Shown in pieces: positions 38,101 through 49,425 of a stretch of DNA of 64,000 nucleotides (positions are counted from its first letter, which is position 1; each line of letters begins with the position of its first letter). The stretch lies in contig CAMRHE010001067.1 of the NCBI GenBank assembly GCA_947044405.1, positions 173,435 through 237,434 of the forward strand, written 5' to 3'. The notes below the pieces were generated by a model, which was not told the DNA's origin, ran no database searches, and worked only from the letters and a program-made list of their open reading frames with translations. This DNA is from Leptodactylus fallax. Lineage: Eukaryota > Chordata > Amphibia > Anura > Leptodactylidae. A program made the translations under genes and the position numbers.

Positions 38101-38404
38101 TTAGCGCCGTTAGTGAGGTGTTCTCCTTTCACTCCATGTAGGCTAAAGATGAACAGGACCTTCCTGAATATGTCTCCTCCCTCAGCGTGCGTCCTGACGC
38201 TAGGGGGTGGAGACTTATCTCGCAGCATGAAGGGAGTGCTTGCGGGGGATCCATTTTGTCGAGCAGGCAGCGCAGCAAGAGTGGACTCTGAGCAGTTGTG
38301 GAGAGCGGAGACTGGTGAGGTGGTGAATGTGGATCACCCATGCCGTGTCGAACTTGTCCCCTTCTTCCCCAGGCAGTGAACTTATTACAGTTCTTAAAGG
38401 GGTG

Positions 38405-39367
38405 TGTAAGAGACAGCCAATGTTGTCCTAAGCTTCATTTGTCTGTATAAACTGTTAATGTTGAATGTATTTCTGTGATTCTGTTCCTTTAAGACAGCAG
38501 CCATTGTAATTGTGACATGATGCTGGAGTGACTCCCCCCCCTTTTATGTCAGCTTGCCTGTTCTGCAGACAGAATGTGAGCAGAGAAGCAGGAAGTGACG
38601 AGACAGAGAGCAGCAGCCATCTTAGCAAGTGTTGTATTGAACTGGTGTGGAGATTTTTCTGTACAGCTAAGCTGTATCTTGGTCCAGAGACAAACAGAGT
38701 GTAAAGAGACAACAGGACTAGTGAGTCCACGTGAAAGGAACTGTGCTCAGTGGCTGATCAGTGAGACTGACATTGTGACTGTGTATATGGATACCACAGA
38801 TAGAGACTCGCAGTGCTGTTGATGTACTGGACAGCACCTGCTAAACCCCGGCTTACATCCCAGCTCAGTGTATGGACTGTCAGTGTGCTGAGTGGAATCT
38901 GCTGTTGGATTACATTGCATTCATTGGGTTTCCCTGTTAAAGAGGACTTCATTTCTCCCAAGATCCTGATAACCGTGAGGAGAGGACGTTTCGCTATAAA
39001 AGAAAGGAACGACTTTGGGCCCCACCGCGCGCTTCTACAGACTGTAAGCGGTCCACCTGGACCACTGGGGAAAAGGGGGTGCACCCAAATGTGAAGTCAG
39101 GGTCAGTTAGGGATAGTTTTGAGTATATTGTTCATTCAGTGTCCATACTGCAGAAGTGGACAGAGTAAAAGTAGAAACCATTGCAGAATTTGCCTTGAAA
39201 TTGTTCATGCTATATTGTATATTTTGCTTGTCTTTAGCCCTGTCATTTTACCTTTAACTAGCCTTTATTAACTTATAGTAAATATATATTTTTTTTTCTT
39301 GAACTACCGCGTGTGCGTTCATTTCTGGTTGCGGAGTCCAAACCACCTGCCTTGCTCTCGGTTCACA
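38405..39367 (+). mobile_element. Putative solo LTR with TATA box (4-bp duplication GGTG)
   Basis: The segment begins TGTAAGAGACAGCC and ends CTCGGTTCACA (TGT...ACA). GGTG occurs at 38401-38404 and 39368-39371. A TATA box, CTATAAAAG, lies at about 38993-39001, in the right place and orientation for an LTR promoter. No coding region is attached. A 4-bp duplication is weak evidence, and an alternative reading as part of a TTAA element is possible. Confidence 0.45.
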
Positions 39368-39371
39368 GGTG

Positions 39372-39974
39372 TGCCAATAAAGGGGTTGGATTCAGCGCAC
39401 TGTTGGCTTTCTATCGGTATATAAAGCTGCACATTCTTGAGGACATGAAAGGTCCTCTTTAAGCAGTTTATTGCCTATCCTCATGATAGGCTATAAATAC
39501 CTGATCAATGGGGGGCTGAGAGGCAGCCCTGGCCTGGACCATTCAGCTGTATGGGCGGTTGGATGCCATCACAGCTCCATACAGCTGGGGGGGGCTGGTT
39601 GTCTGCCCCCTACCGATCAAGTATTTATGGTCTATCCTGAGGATAGGCCATACCTTACTTAAAGGGGTTGTCCAAGCAAATATGGACAACCGTATTAAAG
39701 TTTAAATAAGCTGGGGGCAGTGAAAAAAATTTAAAAAAAAAATGTATACTCACCTGTCCCCGTTGCTCCCGTGTCCTCCCGAGCCTCCCGTGTCATCAGC
39801 TCTGGCAGCGTCTCCTGGCGTTATGCTGAAGCCAATGATCGGCTTCAGGGTCACATGACATCACGGGTCCTCTTGCTGAGGCCGCTGGTTGGCCTTTCAG
39901 CGGCTTCAGCACAACGCTGGGAGAGCAAACAAACTGGGAGGTGCGGGACGACAACGGAGCAACTGGGACAGGTG
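39372..39974. mobile_element. TTAA MITE fragments
   Basis: CTTAAAGGGGTTGTCC at about 39658 and the inverse pair CTATCCTCATGATAGGC / CTATCCTGAGGATAGGCC (39475 and 39632) show overlapping TTAA-type elements. Complete ends were not resolved. Confidence 0.45.
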
Positions 39975-40178
39975 CAGGGACATAAATACCGGGGTAGCAG
40001 CGATAGCGGCTGCCACAGGGCTTGGGACATTAAGGGGCCCGGAGCCCTGTGGCAGCCGCTACTGTGAACCCCACAAAAACTACTATCATTATACTCCGGG
40101 GTCTTTTCACGGGTTCGGGGGGGGGGGCCCATGTCAAATGTTCGCCTTGGGGCCCAGCCATTCCTAGTTACGCCACTG
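39975..40178. mobile_element. hAT MITE copy lacking the minisatellite
   Basis: Left end CAGGGACATAAATACC...TAGCGGCTGCCACAGGG and right end TTCGCCTTGGGGCCCAGCCA followed by TTCCTAGTTACGCCACTG match the termini of the 50553-51320 element. No 8-bp duplication is recognisable. Confidence 0.6.
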
Positions 40179-41842
40179 CATGAAGTGTACTGTGCCAAGT
40201 GTAAACCTGAACCACCACCTTACCCACTAAGGAGTGAATGGCACCATCGCTACGATAGTGAATCTTCTTGTAGTATTTTTCTAGATGCTGTATATTATAT
40301 GGAGTCACTTTATGTCTAATTGACTGAAATAATGAGCGGAAGGGAATAGGTGAGGTTTAAACTCATAATCTAAGTGGCATCATTGGGCGCAGGCTAGGCC
40401 GCTAGACTTTACTTATCACTTATTAGCAGAGAAATGGTGGTTATTAAACAGGTTTCCAGCATTAGAAATATTCATTATAGCAAAGGGCAAGTCATTTAGT
40501 GCCCTGTGTGCATGTGAGAGCTTTTACAGCACGCATCCATCACAGTTATTGTACAGCTAGCGACACTAAATATAATTAACATGAAAGAAATTGCGGTGAG
40601 AGAGAGAGAGAGGGGACTGGATATTATATAACAGGCTGTAAGAAGAGCGAGAGTAGCTGCTTAAACAAACTGTATCTCCATTACATGGCTTCCTTAAAGG
40701 GGTTTTCTTTATGTGACACCCAGGACCCCTACGTATCAGCTTGTTAAAGGGGCTACAAAATTCAGATGAGCACTGTGATCTCTTCATTGAGCACTAAGCA
40801 CAGTATTGTATACAGTGTAGGGGCTGGGCTTGGTCTTGGTGCTCAGCCCCATTCACTTGAATGGGACTAAGCGGCTACTATCCATGTGACCAATGAGCAT
40901 AATGTTATCAGCAAAGGAAAGAGGCCTCTGCAAACAATTTATCGGGTGTCGGACCGACGGACCCCCACAGATCATATATTAACCTATCGTAAGGATAGCT
41001 CATCAATAGGTAAGTCCACTAATCACAAGAATGGGGTCCCCTGTGCCCCAGACGAATGGAGCAGCAGTTTGTGCATGCGCACTGATACTCCATTCAACCC
41101 TATGGCACTGTGGGCTGGGTACAGATTCTGCATTTGGGCCCAAGAGCTTTATGTTCCGCCTCTGGGCATCTCCCATATAACCAGAGACACCATGAACTAA
41201 AGACTGTTGGGAGAATTTGGGCAAAATTGGAGTGAAAGAAGCGGGTAGCCGACTTTTTAAAACATTAGCCACACCTATCCTCAGGAATACCAGTTTATGC
41301 ACCTTTTAATATATCAGATGCATCTCCATTCTGCCACATAGGGGACACAATGGTGTATGAAAAAACCAGTCCCCGTGTAAAAGTAGCCTTGCAAATTTAC
41401 CAGCAGTCCTATGTAAAACCACAGCTAGCACATTGTGTTTTACTCTGCATATACCCTTCCCCCATCCCGAAATTACCGCCTTTCTGAACTCAGACATAGT
41501 CTTATGGGAGAAGACTGGAGACTCTCTGCATTTCCTCTTTAGTTCTGTTTATCAGTAAATGACCTACGACTGGTCTGTTCCTCGGCAGATCCTCTCCCCA
41601 GCTCCCCGCACGCCTCTGTTTAGGAAGACTAAAAATACTTCATTTGTCTTCTTTGATGTACAAGAAAAACTCTACGTGAATGTGTAATGTCTACACAAGA
41701 CAGCGCAAGTTATTTGGTTTCAGTCTGTCATTAAAACAGTACGTAACATAGACATGAGTGGGGAGGAATGTTTGATGCGCCGCCATGTCTAAACATCCCA
41801 GAATGTGCAAGCTATAGATACACACATGTTTATATAGAGATA
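40179..41842. other. Intron sequence with TTAA MITE fragments
   Basis: TTAAAGGGGTTTTC near 40695 and the TCGGACCGACGGACCCCCAC segment near 40950 are pieces of TTAA-type elements. The remainder is unassigned. Confidence 0.35.
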
Positions 41843-41844
41843 TA

Positions 41845-43474
41845 CAGTACAGACCAAAAGTTTGGACACACCTTCTCATTCCAAGAGTTTTCTGTATTTT
41901 CATGACTATAAAAATTGTAGATTCACACTGAAGGCATCAAAACTATGAATTAACACATGTGGAATTATATACTTAACAAAAAAGTGTGAAACAACTGAAA
42001 ATATGTCTTATATTCTAGGTTCTTCAAAGTAGCCACCTTTTGCTTTGATTACTGCTTTGCACACTCTTGGTATTCTCTTGATGAGCTTCAAGAGGTAGTC
42101 ACCTGAAATGGTCTTCCAACAGTCTTGAAGGAGTTCCCAGAGATGCTTTGCACTTGTTGGCCCTTTTGCCTTCACTCTGCGGTCCAGCTCACCCCAAACC
42201 ATCTCGATTGGGTTCAGGTCTGGTGACTGTGGAGGCCAGGTCATCTGGCGTAGCACCCCATCACTCTCCTTCTTGGTCAAATAGCCCTTACACAGTCTGG
42301 AGGTGTGTTTGGGGTCATTGTCCTGTTGAAAAATAAATGATGGTCCAACTAAACGCAAACCGGATGGAATAGCATGCCGCTGCAAGATGCTGTGGTAACC
42401 ATGCTGGTTCAGTATTCCTTCAATTTTGAATAAATCCCCAACAGTGTCACCAGCAAAGCACCCCCACACCATCACACCTCCTCCTCCATGCTTCACGGTG
42501 GGAACCAGGCATGTAGAGTCCATTCCTTCACCTTTTCTGCGTCGCACAAAGACACGGTGGTTGGAACCAAAGATCTCAAATTTGGACTCATCAGACCAAA
42601 GCACAGATTTCCACAGGTCTAATGTCCATTCCTTGTGTTCTTTAGCCCAAACAAGTCTTTTCTGCTTGTTGCCTGTCCTTAGCAGTGGTTTCCTAGCAGC
42701 TATTTTACCATGAAGGCCTGCTGCACACAGTCTCCTCTTAACAGTTGTTGTAGAGATGTGTCTGCTGCTAGAACTCTGTGTGGCATTGACCTGGTCTCTA
42801 ATCTGAGCTGCTGTTAACCTGCGATTTCTGAGGCTGGTGACTCGGATGAACTTATCCTCCGCAGCAGAGGTGACTCTTGGTCTTCCTTTCCTGGGACGGT
42901 CCTCATGTGAGCCAGTTTCTTTGTAGCACTTGATGGTTTTGGCCACTGCACTTGGGGACACTTTCAAAGTTTTCCCAATTTTTCGGACTGACTGACCTTC
43001 ATTTCTTAAAGTTATGATGGCCACTCGTTTTTCTTTACTTAGCTGCTTCTTTCTTGCCATAATACAAATTCTAACACTCCATTCAGTAGGACTATCAGCT
43101 GTGTATCCACCTGACTTCTGAACAACACAACTGATGATCCCAACCCCATTTATAAGGCAAGAAATCTCACTTATTAAACCTGACAGGGCACACCTGTGAA
43201 GTGAAAACCATTTCAGGTGACTACCTCTTGAAGCTCATCAAGAGAATGCCAAGAGTGTGCAAAGCAGTAATCAAAGTAAAAGGTGGCTACTTTGAAGAAC
43301 CTAGAATATAAGACATATTTTCAGTTGTTTCACACTTTTTTGTTAAGTATATAATTCCACATGTGTTAATTCATAGTTTTGATGCTTTCAGTGTGAATCT
43401 ACAATTTTTATAGTCATGAAAATACAGAAAACTCTTGGAATGAGAAGGTGTGTCCAAACTTTTGGTCTGTACTG
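41845..43474 (-). mobile_element. Intact Tc1-like DD38E (Intruder-type) transposon
   Basis: The element is 1,630 bp, flanked by TA at 41843-41844 and 43475-43476. Terminal inverted repeats begin CAGTACAGACCAAAAGTTTG and run about 267 bp, with only about three mismatches between the two ends. The repeats are long enough to include the last codons of the transposase, so an inverted copy of the gene's 3' end lies near 43208-43310. The transposase gene is open over its full length. Together, near-identical ends and an intact gene suggest recent insertion. Confidence 0.95.
42008..43060 (-). CDS. Full-length Tc1-like transposase, DD38E
   Basis: This uninterrupted 350-residue transposase would cut out and reinsert the element at TA sites. 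Two N-terminal helix-turn-helix units (about residues 1-110) are linked by the GRPR motif in RPRKGRPRVTS. The catalytic domain has WSDESKFEIF (first Asp), the Gly-rich [23 protein letters not shown] (second Asp) and SPDLNPIE (Glu). I count 38 residues between the second Asp and the Glu, four more than in classical Tc1; the extra residues lie around LTKKESDGV. That spacing defines the Intruder (DD38E) group. The start ATG at 43060 gives MARKKQLSKEKR, and the length is normal for the family. All three catalytic residues are present. Activity is not proven. Confidence 0.95.
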   Translation of the reverse strand: MARKKQLSKEKRVAIITLRNEGQSVRKIGKTLKVSPSAVAKTIKCYKETGSHEDRPRKGRPRVTSAAEDKFIRVTSLRNRRLTAAQIRDQVNATQSSSSRHISTTTVKRRLCAAGLHGKIAARKPLLRTGNKQKRLVWAKEHKEWTLDLWKSVLWSDESKFEIFGSNHRVFVRRRKGEGMDSTCLVPTVKHGGGGVMVWGCFAGDTVGDLFKIEGILNQHGYHSILQRHAIPSGLRLVGPSFIFQQDNDPKHTSRLCKGYLTKKESDGVLRQMTWPPQSPDLNPIEMVWGELDRRVKAKGPTSAKHLWELLQDCWKTISGDYLLKLIKRIPRVCKAVIKAKGGYFEEPRI

Positions 43475-43484
43475 TATCTATAAG

Positions 43485-43489
43485 CATAA

Positions 43490-43523
<34 letters not shown>

Positions 43524-43530
43524 ATACTGT

Positions 43531-43572
<42 letters not shown>
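43485..43572. repeat. Compound (TA)n(TG)n(TA)n microsatellite
   Basis: TATATATATA, a GTGTGTGTGT run and a second TA run of about 38 bases fill the gap between two Tc1-type elements. Confidence 0.95.
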
Positions 43573-43575
<3 letters not shown>

Positions 43576-45030
43576 TTAGGTCCATAAATATTTGGACAGA
43601 GACAAAATTTTTCTAGTTTTGGTTCTGGACATTACCACAATGCAGTTGAAGTTCAGACTTTCAGCTTTAATTCAGTGGGTTGAAAAAATGATTGTATAAA
43701 AATGTGAGAACTATAAAGCATTTATTACCCACAATCCCTTCATTTCAGGGGCTCAAAAGAAATTGGACAAATTAAATAATTGTAAATAAAATGTTAATTT
43801 CTAATACTTGGTTGTTCACCCTTTGTTGGCAATGACTGCCTGAAGTCTTGAACTCATGGACATCACCCGACGCCGCCGCTGTGTCTCCTCATGGTTAATG
43901 CTCGGCCAGGCCTTTACCGCACCGTTTTCAGTTGCTGTTTGTTTGTGGCTTTTCTGTCTGAAGTTTAGTCTGTAACAAGTGAAATGATGCTCAGTTGGGT
44001 TGGTATCAGGCGACTGACTTGGCCATTCAAGAATATTCCACTACTTTGCTTTAATAATCTCCTGGGTTGCTTTGGCTTTATGTTTTGGGTCATTGTCCAT
44101 CTGTATTATGTATCAGTTTGGCTGCATTTGGCTGGATGTGAGCACACAGTATGTCTCTGAACACCTCAGAATTTATCCGGTTGCTTCTGTCCTGTGTCAC
44201 ATCATCAATAACCACTAGTGACCCAGTGCCACTGGCAGCCATGCATGCCCAAGCCATCACACTGCCTCCGCCATGTTTTACAGATGATGTGTTATGCTTT
44301 GGATCATGAGCTGTACCAGGCCTTCACCATACTTTTTTCTTTCCATCATTCTGGTAGAGGTTGATCTTGGTTTCATCTGTCCAAAGAATGTTCTTCCAGA
44401 ACTGTGCTGGCTTTTTTAGATGTTTTTTAGCAAAGTCCAATCTAGCCTTCTTATTCTTGAGGCTTATGAGTAGCTTGCACTGTGCAGTGAATCCTCTGTA
44501 TTTACTTTCATGCAGTTTTCTCTTTAAGGTAGATTTGGATATTGATACGCCATACTGGAGAGTTGTGTTCACTTGGTTGGCTGTTGTGAAGGGGTTTCTC
44601 TTCACCATGGAAATTATTCTGCAATCATCCACCACTGTTGTCATCCGTGAGCGTCCAGGTCTTTTTGCATTGATGAGCTCACCAGTGCTTTCTTTCTTTC
44701 TCAGGATGTACCAAATCTCAGGATTTTTCCACTCCTAATATTGCAGCAATTTCTCGGATGGGTTTTTTCTGTATTCACAGCTTAAGGATGGCTTGTTTCA
44801 CCTTCATGGAGAGCTCCTTTCACCGCATGTTTTCTTCACAGCAAAATCTTCCAAATGCAAATACCTCAATGCAACTCCAGGCCTTTTATCTGCTTAATTG
44901 AGAATGGCATAAGGAAGGAATTGCTCACACCTGCCCATGAAACAGCCTGTGAGTCAATTGTCCAATTACTTTTGGTCCCTTTAAAAACAGGGTGGCACAT
45001 GTTAAGGAGCTGAAACTCCTAAACCCTGTG
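43573..45030 (-). mobile_element. Decayed Tc1-like transposon, right end missing
   Basis: The left terminus CAGTTAGGTCCATAAATATT follows TA of the microsatellite. The minus strand encodes fragments of a transposase: WTDETKINLY, MDNDP and SPDTNPTEHHF, in the correct order. The best open piece is 44324-44644 (106 codons). Stops and frame changes break the rest. The expected right inverted repeat is absent; similarity fades near 45030. Confidence 0.85.
44324..44644 (-). pseudogene. Tc1-like transposase fragment
   Basis: This open stretch covers the second helix-turn-helix and the first catalytic block (WTDETKINLY), ending shortly after it. Downstream on the minus strand, DNDP and SPDTNPTE blocks lie in other frames, so the gene is broken. 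It belongs to the element at 43573-45030. Confidence 0.85.
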
Positions 45031-45409
45031 TTTTTTACCATCAATAAAGCTATTCAGGCCTCAAGTACAGTTACCAACAGTCCTGAGTTTGTTGGGACAG
45101 TCCCTAATTTTTGTAAACAGTCCCTGCAAATTTGTGCACATTTCAGTGCAACAGGTGGCATGACTTACAAACCCTGCCCCAAAGTGGGTCCCACTCAGCT
45201 TCAGCCCAGTTCAGAGGTGGACCCTGAGGTCTTTTCTTATAGTGATACGTTATGAAAGGCAGTCATTTCTTTGAGATGGACCCCGAGGGCCTTCTATCTA
45301 TTGTGATATTATACTGTATGAACAATGGGAGGATTTATGAAACTTTTCTAAATGAAAAGTTTCTTAGTTGCCCATAGCAACCAATCACAGAACAGCTGTC
45401 ATTCAATTG

Positions 45410-46086
45410 GCTGTGGGCATGTACAATAAGGAGCAGTCTGTGCCCCTCCCCTCTCCATTATAACTAGTTTGGTTTGTTCTGCCAGGAGTAACTGTACAAG
45501 AGAAAAGAAATAGCTGAGAAAAGCCAAGTGACTTTTATATAGGAGATTCAGGAACAGTCATCTGCAAAAACAGGACAGATATAGGCAGATACCCACTCCA
45601 TTCTAGTATCTATCATGCAGGCATGACACAGGAAAAGAGCAATCTATGAGCAGCCAGTAAAGCTGCTTGCTGTCTGTGAATAATATCCCATCTGCAATCA
45701 CACAAGTAGCTAGAAGTACATACAAGTACATAGACTTTTTCTTACATTACACTATAGGCTGTGAGATATGCAGAATCTTCAGCCCTTGAAGTTTGCAGAC
45801 CTATATGAGGCTATGTAGATAATCAGCCCCTCCTATCTGCATTAATTATGTGAAGAGAGAAAATCTCTCCCCCTTCAACTCACTGTCTTTCCACCTAGTT
45901 GCTAAGGACATTCTTCTCTAGTGACAAAGGAGTCAACTGTAAATTTAGCTAACAGAGAGACACCTAGTGGCAGGTTTTTCAGGCAAAAAGCAGCAACATG
46001 TTTAATTAAAGTGTAATACATGTTGGCCCAGCTCACAGGCTCTATGAAATGAGACAAAATTATCTGAAAAGTTAGTGACCATTTAA
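45410..46086. mobile_element. TTAA MITE of about 790-bp family, copy 2
   Basis: Alignable with 12340-13000; ends GAAAAGTTAGTGACCATTTAA with TTAA at 46083-46086. Its left terminus was not found; 45031-45409 before it is unassigned. Confidence 0.65.
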
Positions 46087-46669
46087 AGGATTAATCCCAT
46101 CTCAGATTTTTATGCTATACCCACAGGATATGTCTGGTAGTTTTTTTTACTCCCATAGAAATGTATGGAGTGAGCTATGAATGTGCAGCCTCCACCCCAG
46201 TCACAGCAACCATCTCAGGTAACCCACATCTGTAAGACATTTATTAAATATCCCTGGTGCGGTACTGTGAAAATGTATACCACTGTTAAGTAGCAGGAAC
46301 TATATGGCAGTATTCATTATGCATTATGTGGCATTATTGCAGTATTTGTCCAGTGCTGTGGTATTGTTATTTAGGCAGTATACAGGGCTATTATTAGACG
46401 CATTATGGCACTATTGCTTAGGAATGACAGTATAATCTGGGCACTTATTTCAGTACTGCTTGATGCTGTTACATTGTAATGTAGGAGTATTACTTAGGCA
46501 CTATATGGTAGAATTATTTTTATATGAATGTTCAGTTTTTAGGTTATTTTGGGGAAAGTTAAAGGAATGGTTAAAACTTTAAATACTTATAGCCCCTCAT
46601 CCCTCTCTGGGATCAGAAGTTTATAGCAGGTAAAACACTGGAACTATCTAAAAATGCCAACCTGCTCTG
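46087..46669. other. Intron sequence, nothing recognised
   Basis: Repetitive-looking TATGGCA/CACTAT motifs near 46260-46510 are too degenerate to call. Confidence 0.35.
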
Positions 46670-47010
46670 CTGCCTGAGGCGAACCGTAAAAATGTTCACC
46701 CCCCCTGCCACCCCTAAAAAAACCCCAGCTATCTTTGGTTGCGTGATGGGCCCTCCTAATTAAAAATGTAGGACACCTTGCCCCATTTGAAGATCAAAAA
46801 AATCCCCTTATTTGGCGCCCACATAGTATAACAACCCCTTTTTTTGGCCCCCACACTGTATACGACCATCATTTTCTGGCCCACAAGACAGTATATGATC
46901 CCCTTTTTCTGCCCTCACCATGGTAAATGACCCTCTTTTTATGGCTCCAACACAGTATATGACCCCCTTTTTGAATCCCCCATTGAATCAGGTCGCCTCA
47001 GGTCGGAGAT
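46670..47010. mobile_element. MITE with internal degenerate minisatellite
   Basis: CTGCCTGAGGCGAACC (46671) and AGGTCGCCTCAGGTCGG (46989-47005) are inverse termini. Between about 46795 and 46980, five or six units of about 31 bp carry ACACAGTATATGACCCCC, again with the CACAGTATA core of the other arrays. Confidence 0.55.
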
Positions 47011-49165
47011 GCAAAGTCTATAACAATGAGAAAGATCGGTATACTTGCCAATTTTTGGAAAGTGGCACCCAGTAGTCCCAACAATGCTGCATGCAAAGAG
47101 CACTGACAATTTTTTGTTTCCATAAACATGTCCCCTTTTTGCTGCCCACTCCCCTTTTTCAGGCCATGACCCCAACTATGGCTCTGTATAGACACACAGA
47201 GCAATCCATGAAGCCCGCAATTCCAGGAGGATTCAAAAGGGTTCTCCAACATCCAGGAAATTTGCCAACTTTTCTGGGAGTCCGGAAAGTCTACTTTTTT
47301 TTTTTTTGTTCCAGGAGATTTGGCAATTATAGATATATATTATAACAGTGATCTGTAACCTGTGGCTCTCCAGCAGGCTGGGAGTTGTAGTTTTGTAACA
47401 AGTGGAGAGAAATTGGTTAGAGTTTACTGTATTATAGGAAAAAGCAGGATGAATATTAAATGTAATATCAGAAATGATCATTGAGACGTGAAACCGACAT
47501 CATTAGAGCCGCTCATTACCTCGTCTACATTGTCAATTAGTAGATTTCCAAAAACATTACATCACATCCACAAAAACTTTGCTTGCCTAATTCCAGGCAT
47601 TGGAATTATATTATATTGTGTACAAGTCATCTCTGCCATAATGGCTTTTCTAATAAAAAAAATTAATGGAAATCACAGACTTATCAGGACGGCGTCATGT
47701 AAAACTCAAGGGATCTTCGCTGTAATCACATGAAAACCTCATAGTGTACTCCAATACCGCAGTAGAAGGGCAGCAAGAGATGCTGTATATTCACAGAGAT
47801 AGGTTATGTAACCCTTTATTACGTGTCGTTTTTTTTTCTCCAAGATAGCGCCACTTTTGTCCATAGGCTGTCTCCGGTACTGCAGCCTAGCACCAATGAT
47901 TCAAACAATACACTATATAAGAAATGTGCTGAAAAAAATCCAAAATTTTTCTAAACCTGGAAATTCCTTTAAGGCTACATGCACAAGACTGAACAGCACA
48001 GTCGGCACAAGGATGACATTTACAGATCTTAGTGAGCCCGGGCCACAAAATGGACAGAATTAGGACCTGTGTTGAGTTTTTCCATAGGCTCATTGCCCCA
48101 TACACAGGCCCATGATAATACACGGTCATGCTAGCACACAGACAATACACACAGTAATGTGCATAAGGCCTGCATGTAGCAAAATGCAGCTAAAAAAACA
48201 TTTTTCTTCCCTATTAAATCTATAGGGAACCTGCTTGATTCCTCTTGGCTAGGGAGAATACATATATTGAGTGCTATGTACAGACATAGTCTCCCTAGCA
48301 ATGCGTAGAGATTGCTAGTAGGAACTTTACAACCTGTTTTCTATAAAAAGAAAGTTAGATAGGTTAATTAAGTATATTACAAAAATGTGCACCAAACAAC
48401 CCCCAGCACTATAGCAAAAAGAAAGAAAAAAAAATGGGAGTTATACTATAACCAAATTTAAGCTAAGGTAAGGGGGGACACTTCTATACATGTTAATGAG
48501 CTCCATGTATTGTAATTGTCCACTGAAATGAACAGCCTTGCCAGCGATCCTGCCCAGAACAGCTGATTGTGGAGGGTCTTCATCCAGCTATGGGGGTCTT
48601 CACTAGTCTTTGTTCACCACTGTCACACAACCATGGATTACACATCACAAATATCTCAGTTTTTGCCATTTTTCTAGCTCTGCGACAAGTGATTTTTTTT
48701 TCCCTTTTGATTTATAATTTGGTTTAATCCAAGATAATTTTTGGTGCAATCTGATCACATTTTAGAGGTCTGCTAGGGGAACTGCTCATGTCCCGGGAGC
48801 CTCAATGAATTTTTGGAATTGGGGCCCTATTAGATTTGCCCAATGGCCAGTCATCATTACACATCTAAGAGACATCCACAATACCATACTGGGTCTCTAC
48901 TCCATCCTAATGCCCACTTATGGCTTCTCCTAAACCCTTGTATAAGTCCTTTGCTGGCAGCGCCTAATTGTCAGCATTCAGGAGGATGATGTCACCATGA
49001 GGCCAGACAGTGTGGCAGAGGCTATACTGTTCTCAAAATACCCAAAAGCCATTCCAGGATCGGGAATCTTCACATGGCTCAAGGGGTGCCTCAGCCCCAC
49101 AATAGTGGTAGAGATCACCATCATGACTACCTTCATCAACATCTTGTACATGAAAAGCATATGAT
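47011..49165. other. Intron sequence with small repeat fragments
   Basis: A half-copy of the ACTACAACTCCCAG palindrome lies at 47350-47412. A possible MITE with AAGGCTACATGCACA and GCCTGCATGTAGC termini lies at 47971-48180. The stretch 47490-47740 appears single-copy. No exon recognised. Confidence 0.35.
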
Positions 49166-49169
49166 TAGG

Positions 49170-49425
49170 GATGATGCATATAGTGATGTCACAATAACGG
49201 GATAATTCACACAGTGATGTCACAAAACAGGCCTAATCTTCTTGGTAACATCACAGAACTGGAATTATACAGATGGTAATGTCACATAACCGGGATAAGG
49301 CACGTCAGCGTATGATAGAACAGGCACAATGAACACAAATAGTGATGATGTATACAGTGACATCACAGCGCAAAAAGGAAAAACATAATGATGTCACCAT
49401 GCAGTTATAATGATGTCACAGCAGA
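49170..49425 (-). repeat. Degenerate inverted relative of the 14.5-kb minisatellite
   Basis: GTGATGTCACAATAACGGGA, then TAATTCACACAGTGATGTCA, corresponds to the inverse of the 14486-15567 unit. TGATGTCAC or a variant recurs about eight times. Confidence 0.65.

Noticed and set aside
37876..39100. A complete hAT element starting at CAGGGGCGTAACTACC
   Set aside because: No matching right terminus and no 8-bp duplication could be found.
38937..39462. TTAA MITE bounded by GTTAAAGAGGAC and GGTCCTCTTTAA
   Set aside because: The termini pair, but the left one lies inside the better-supported putative LTR, and the interior halves do not match. It may still be partly right.
41003..41302. Candidate exons among 80-105 codon ORFs at 40-41.5 kb
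   Set aside because: They overlap TTAA MITE interiors and have no conserved motif or paired splice sites.
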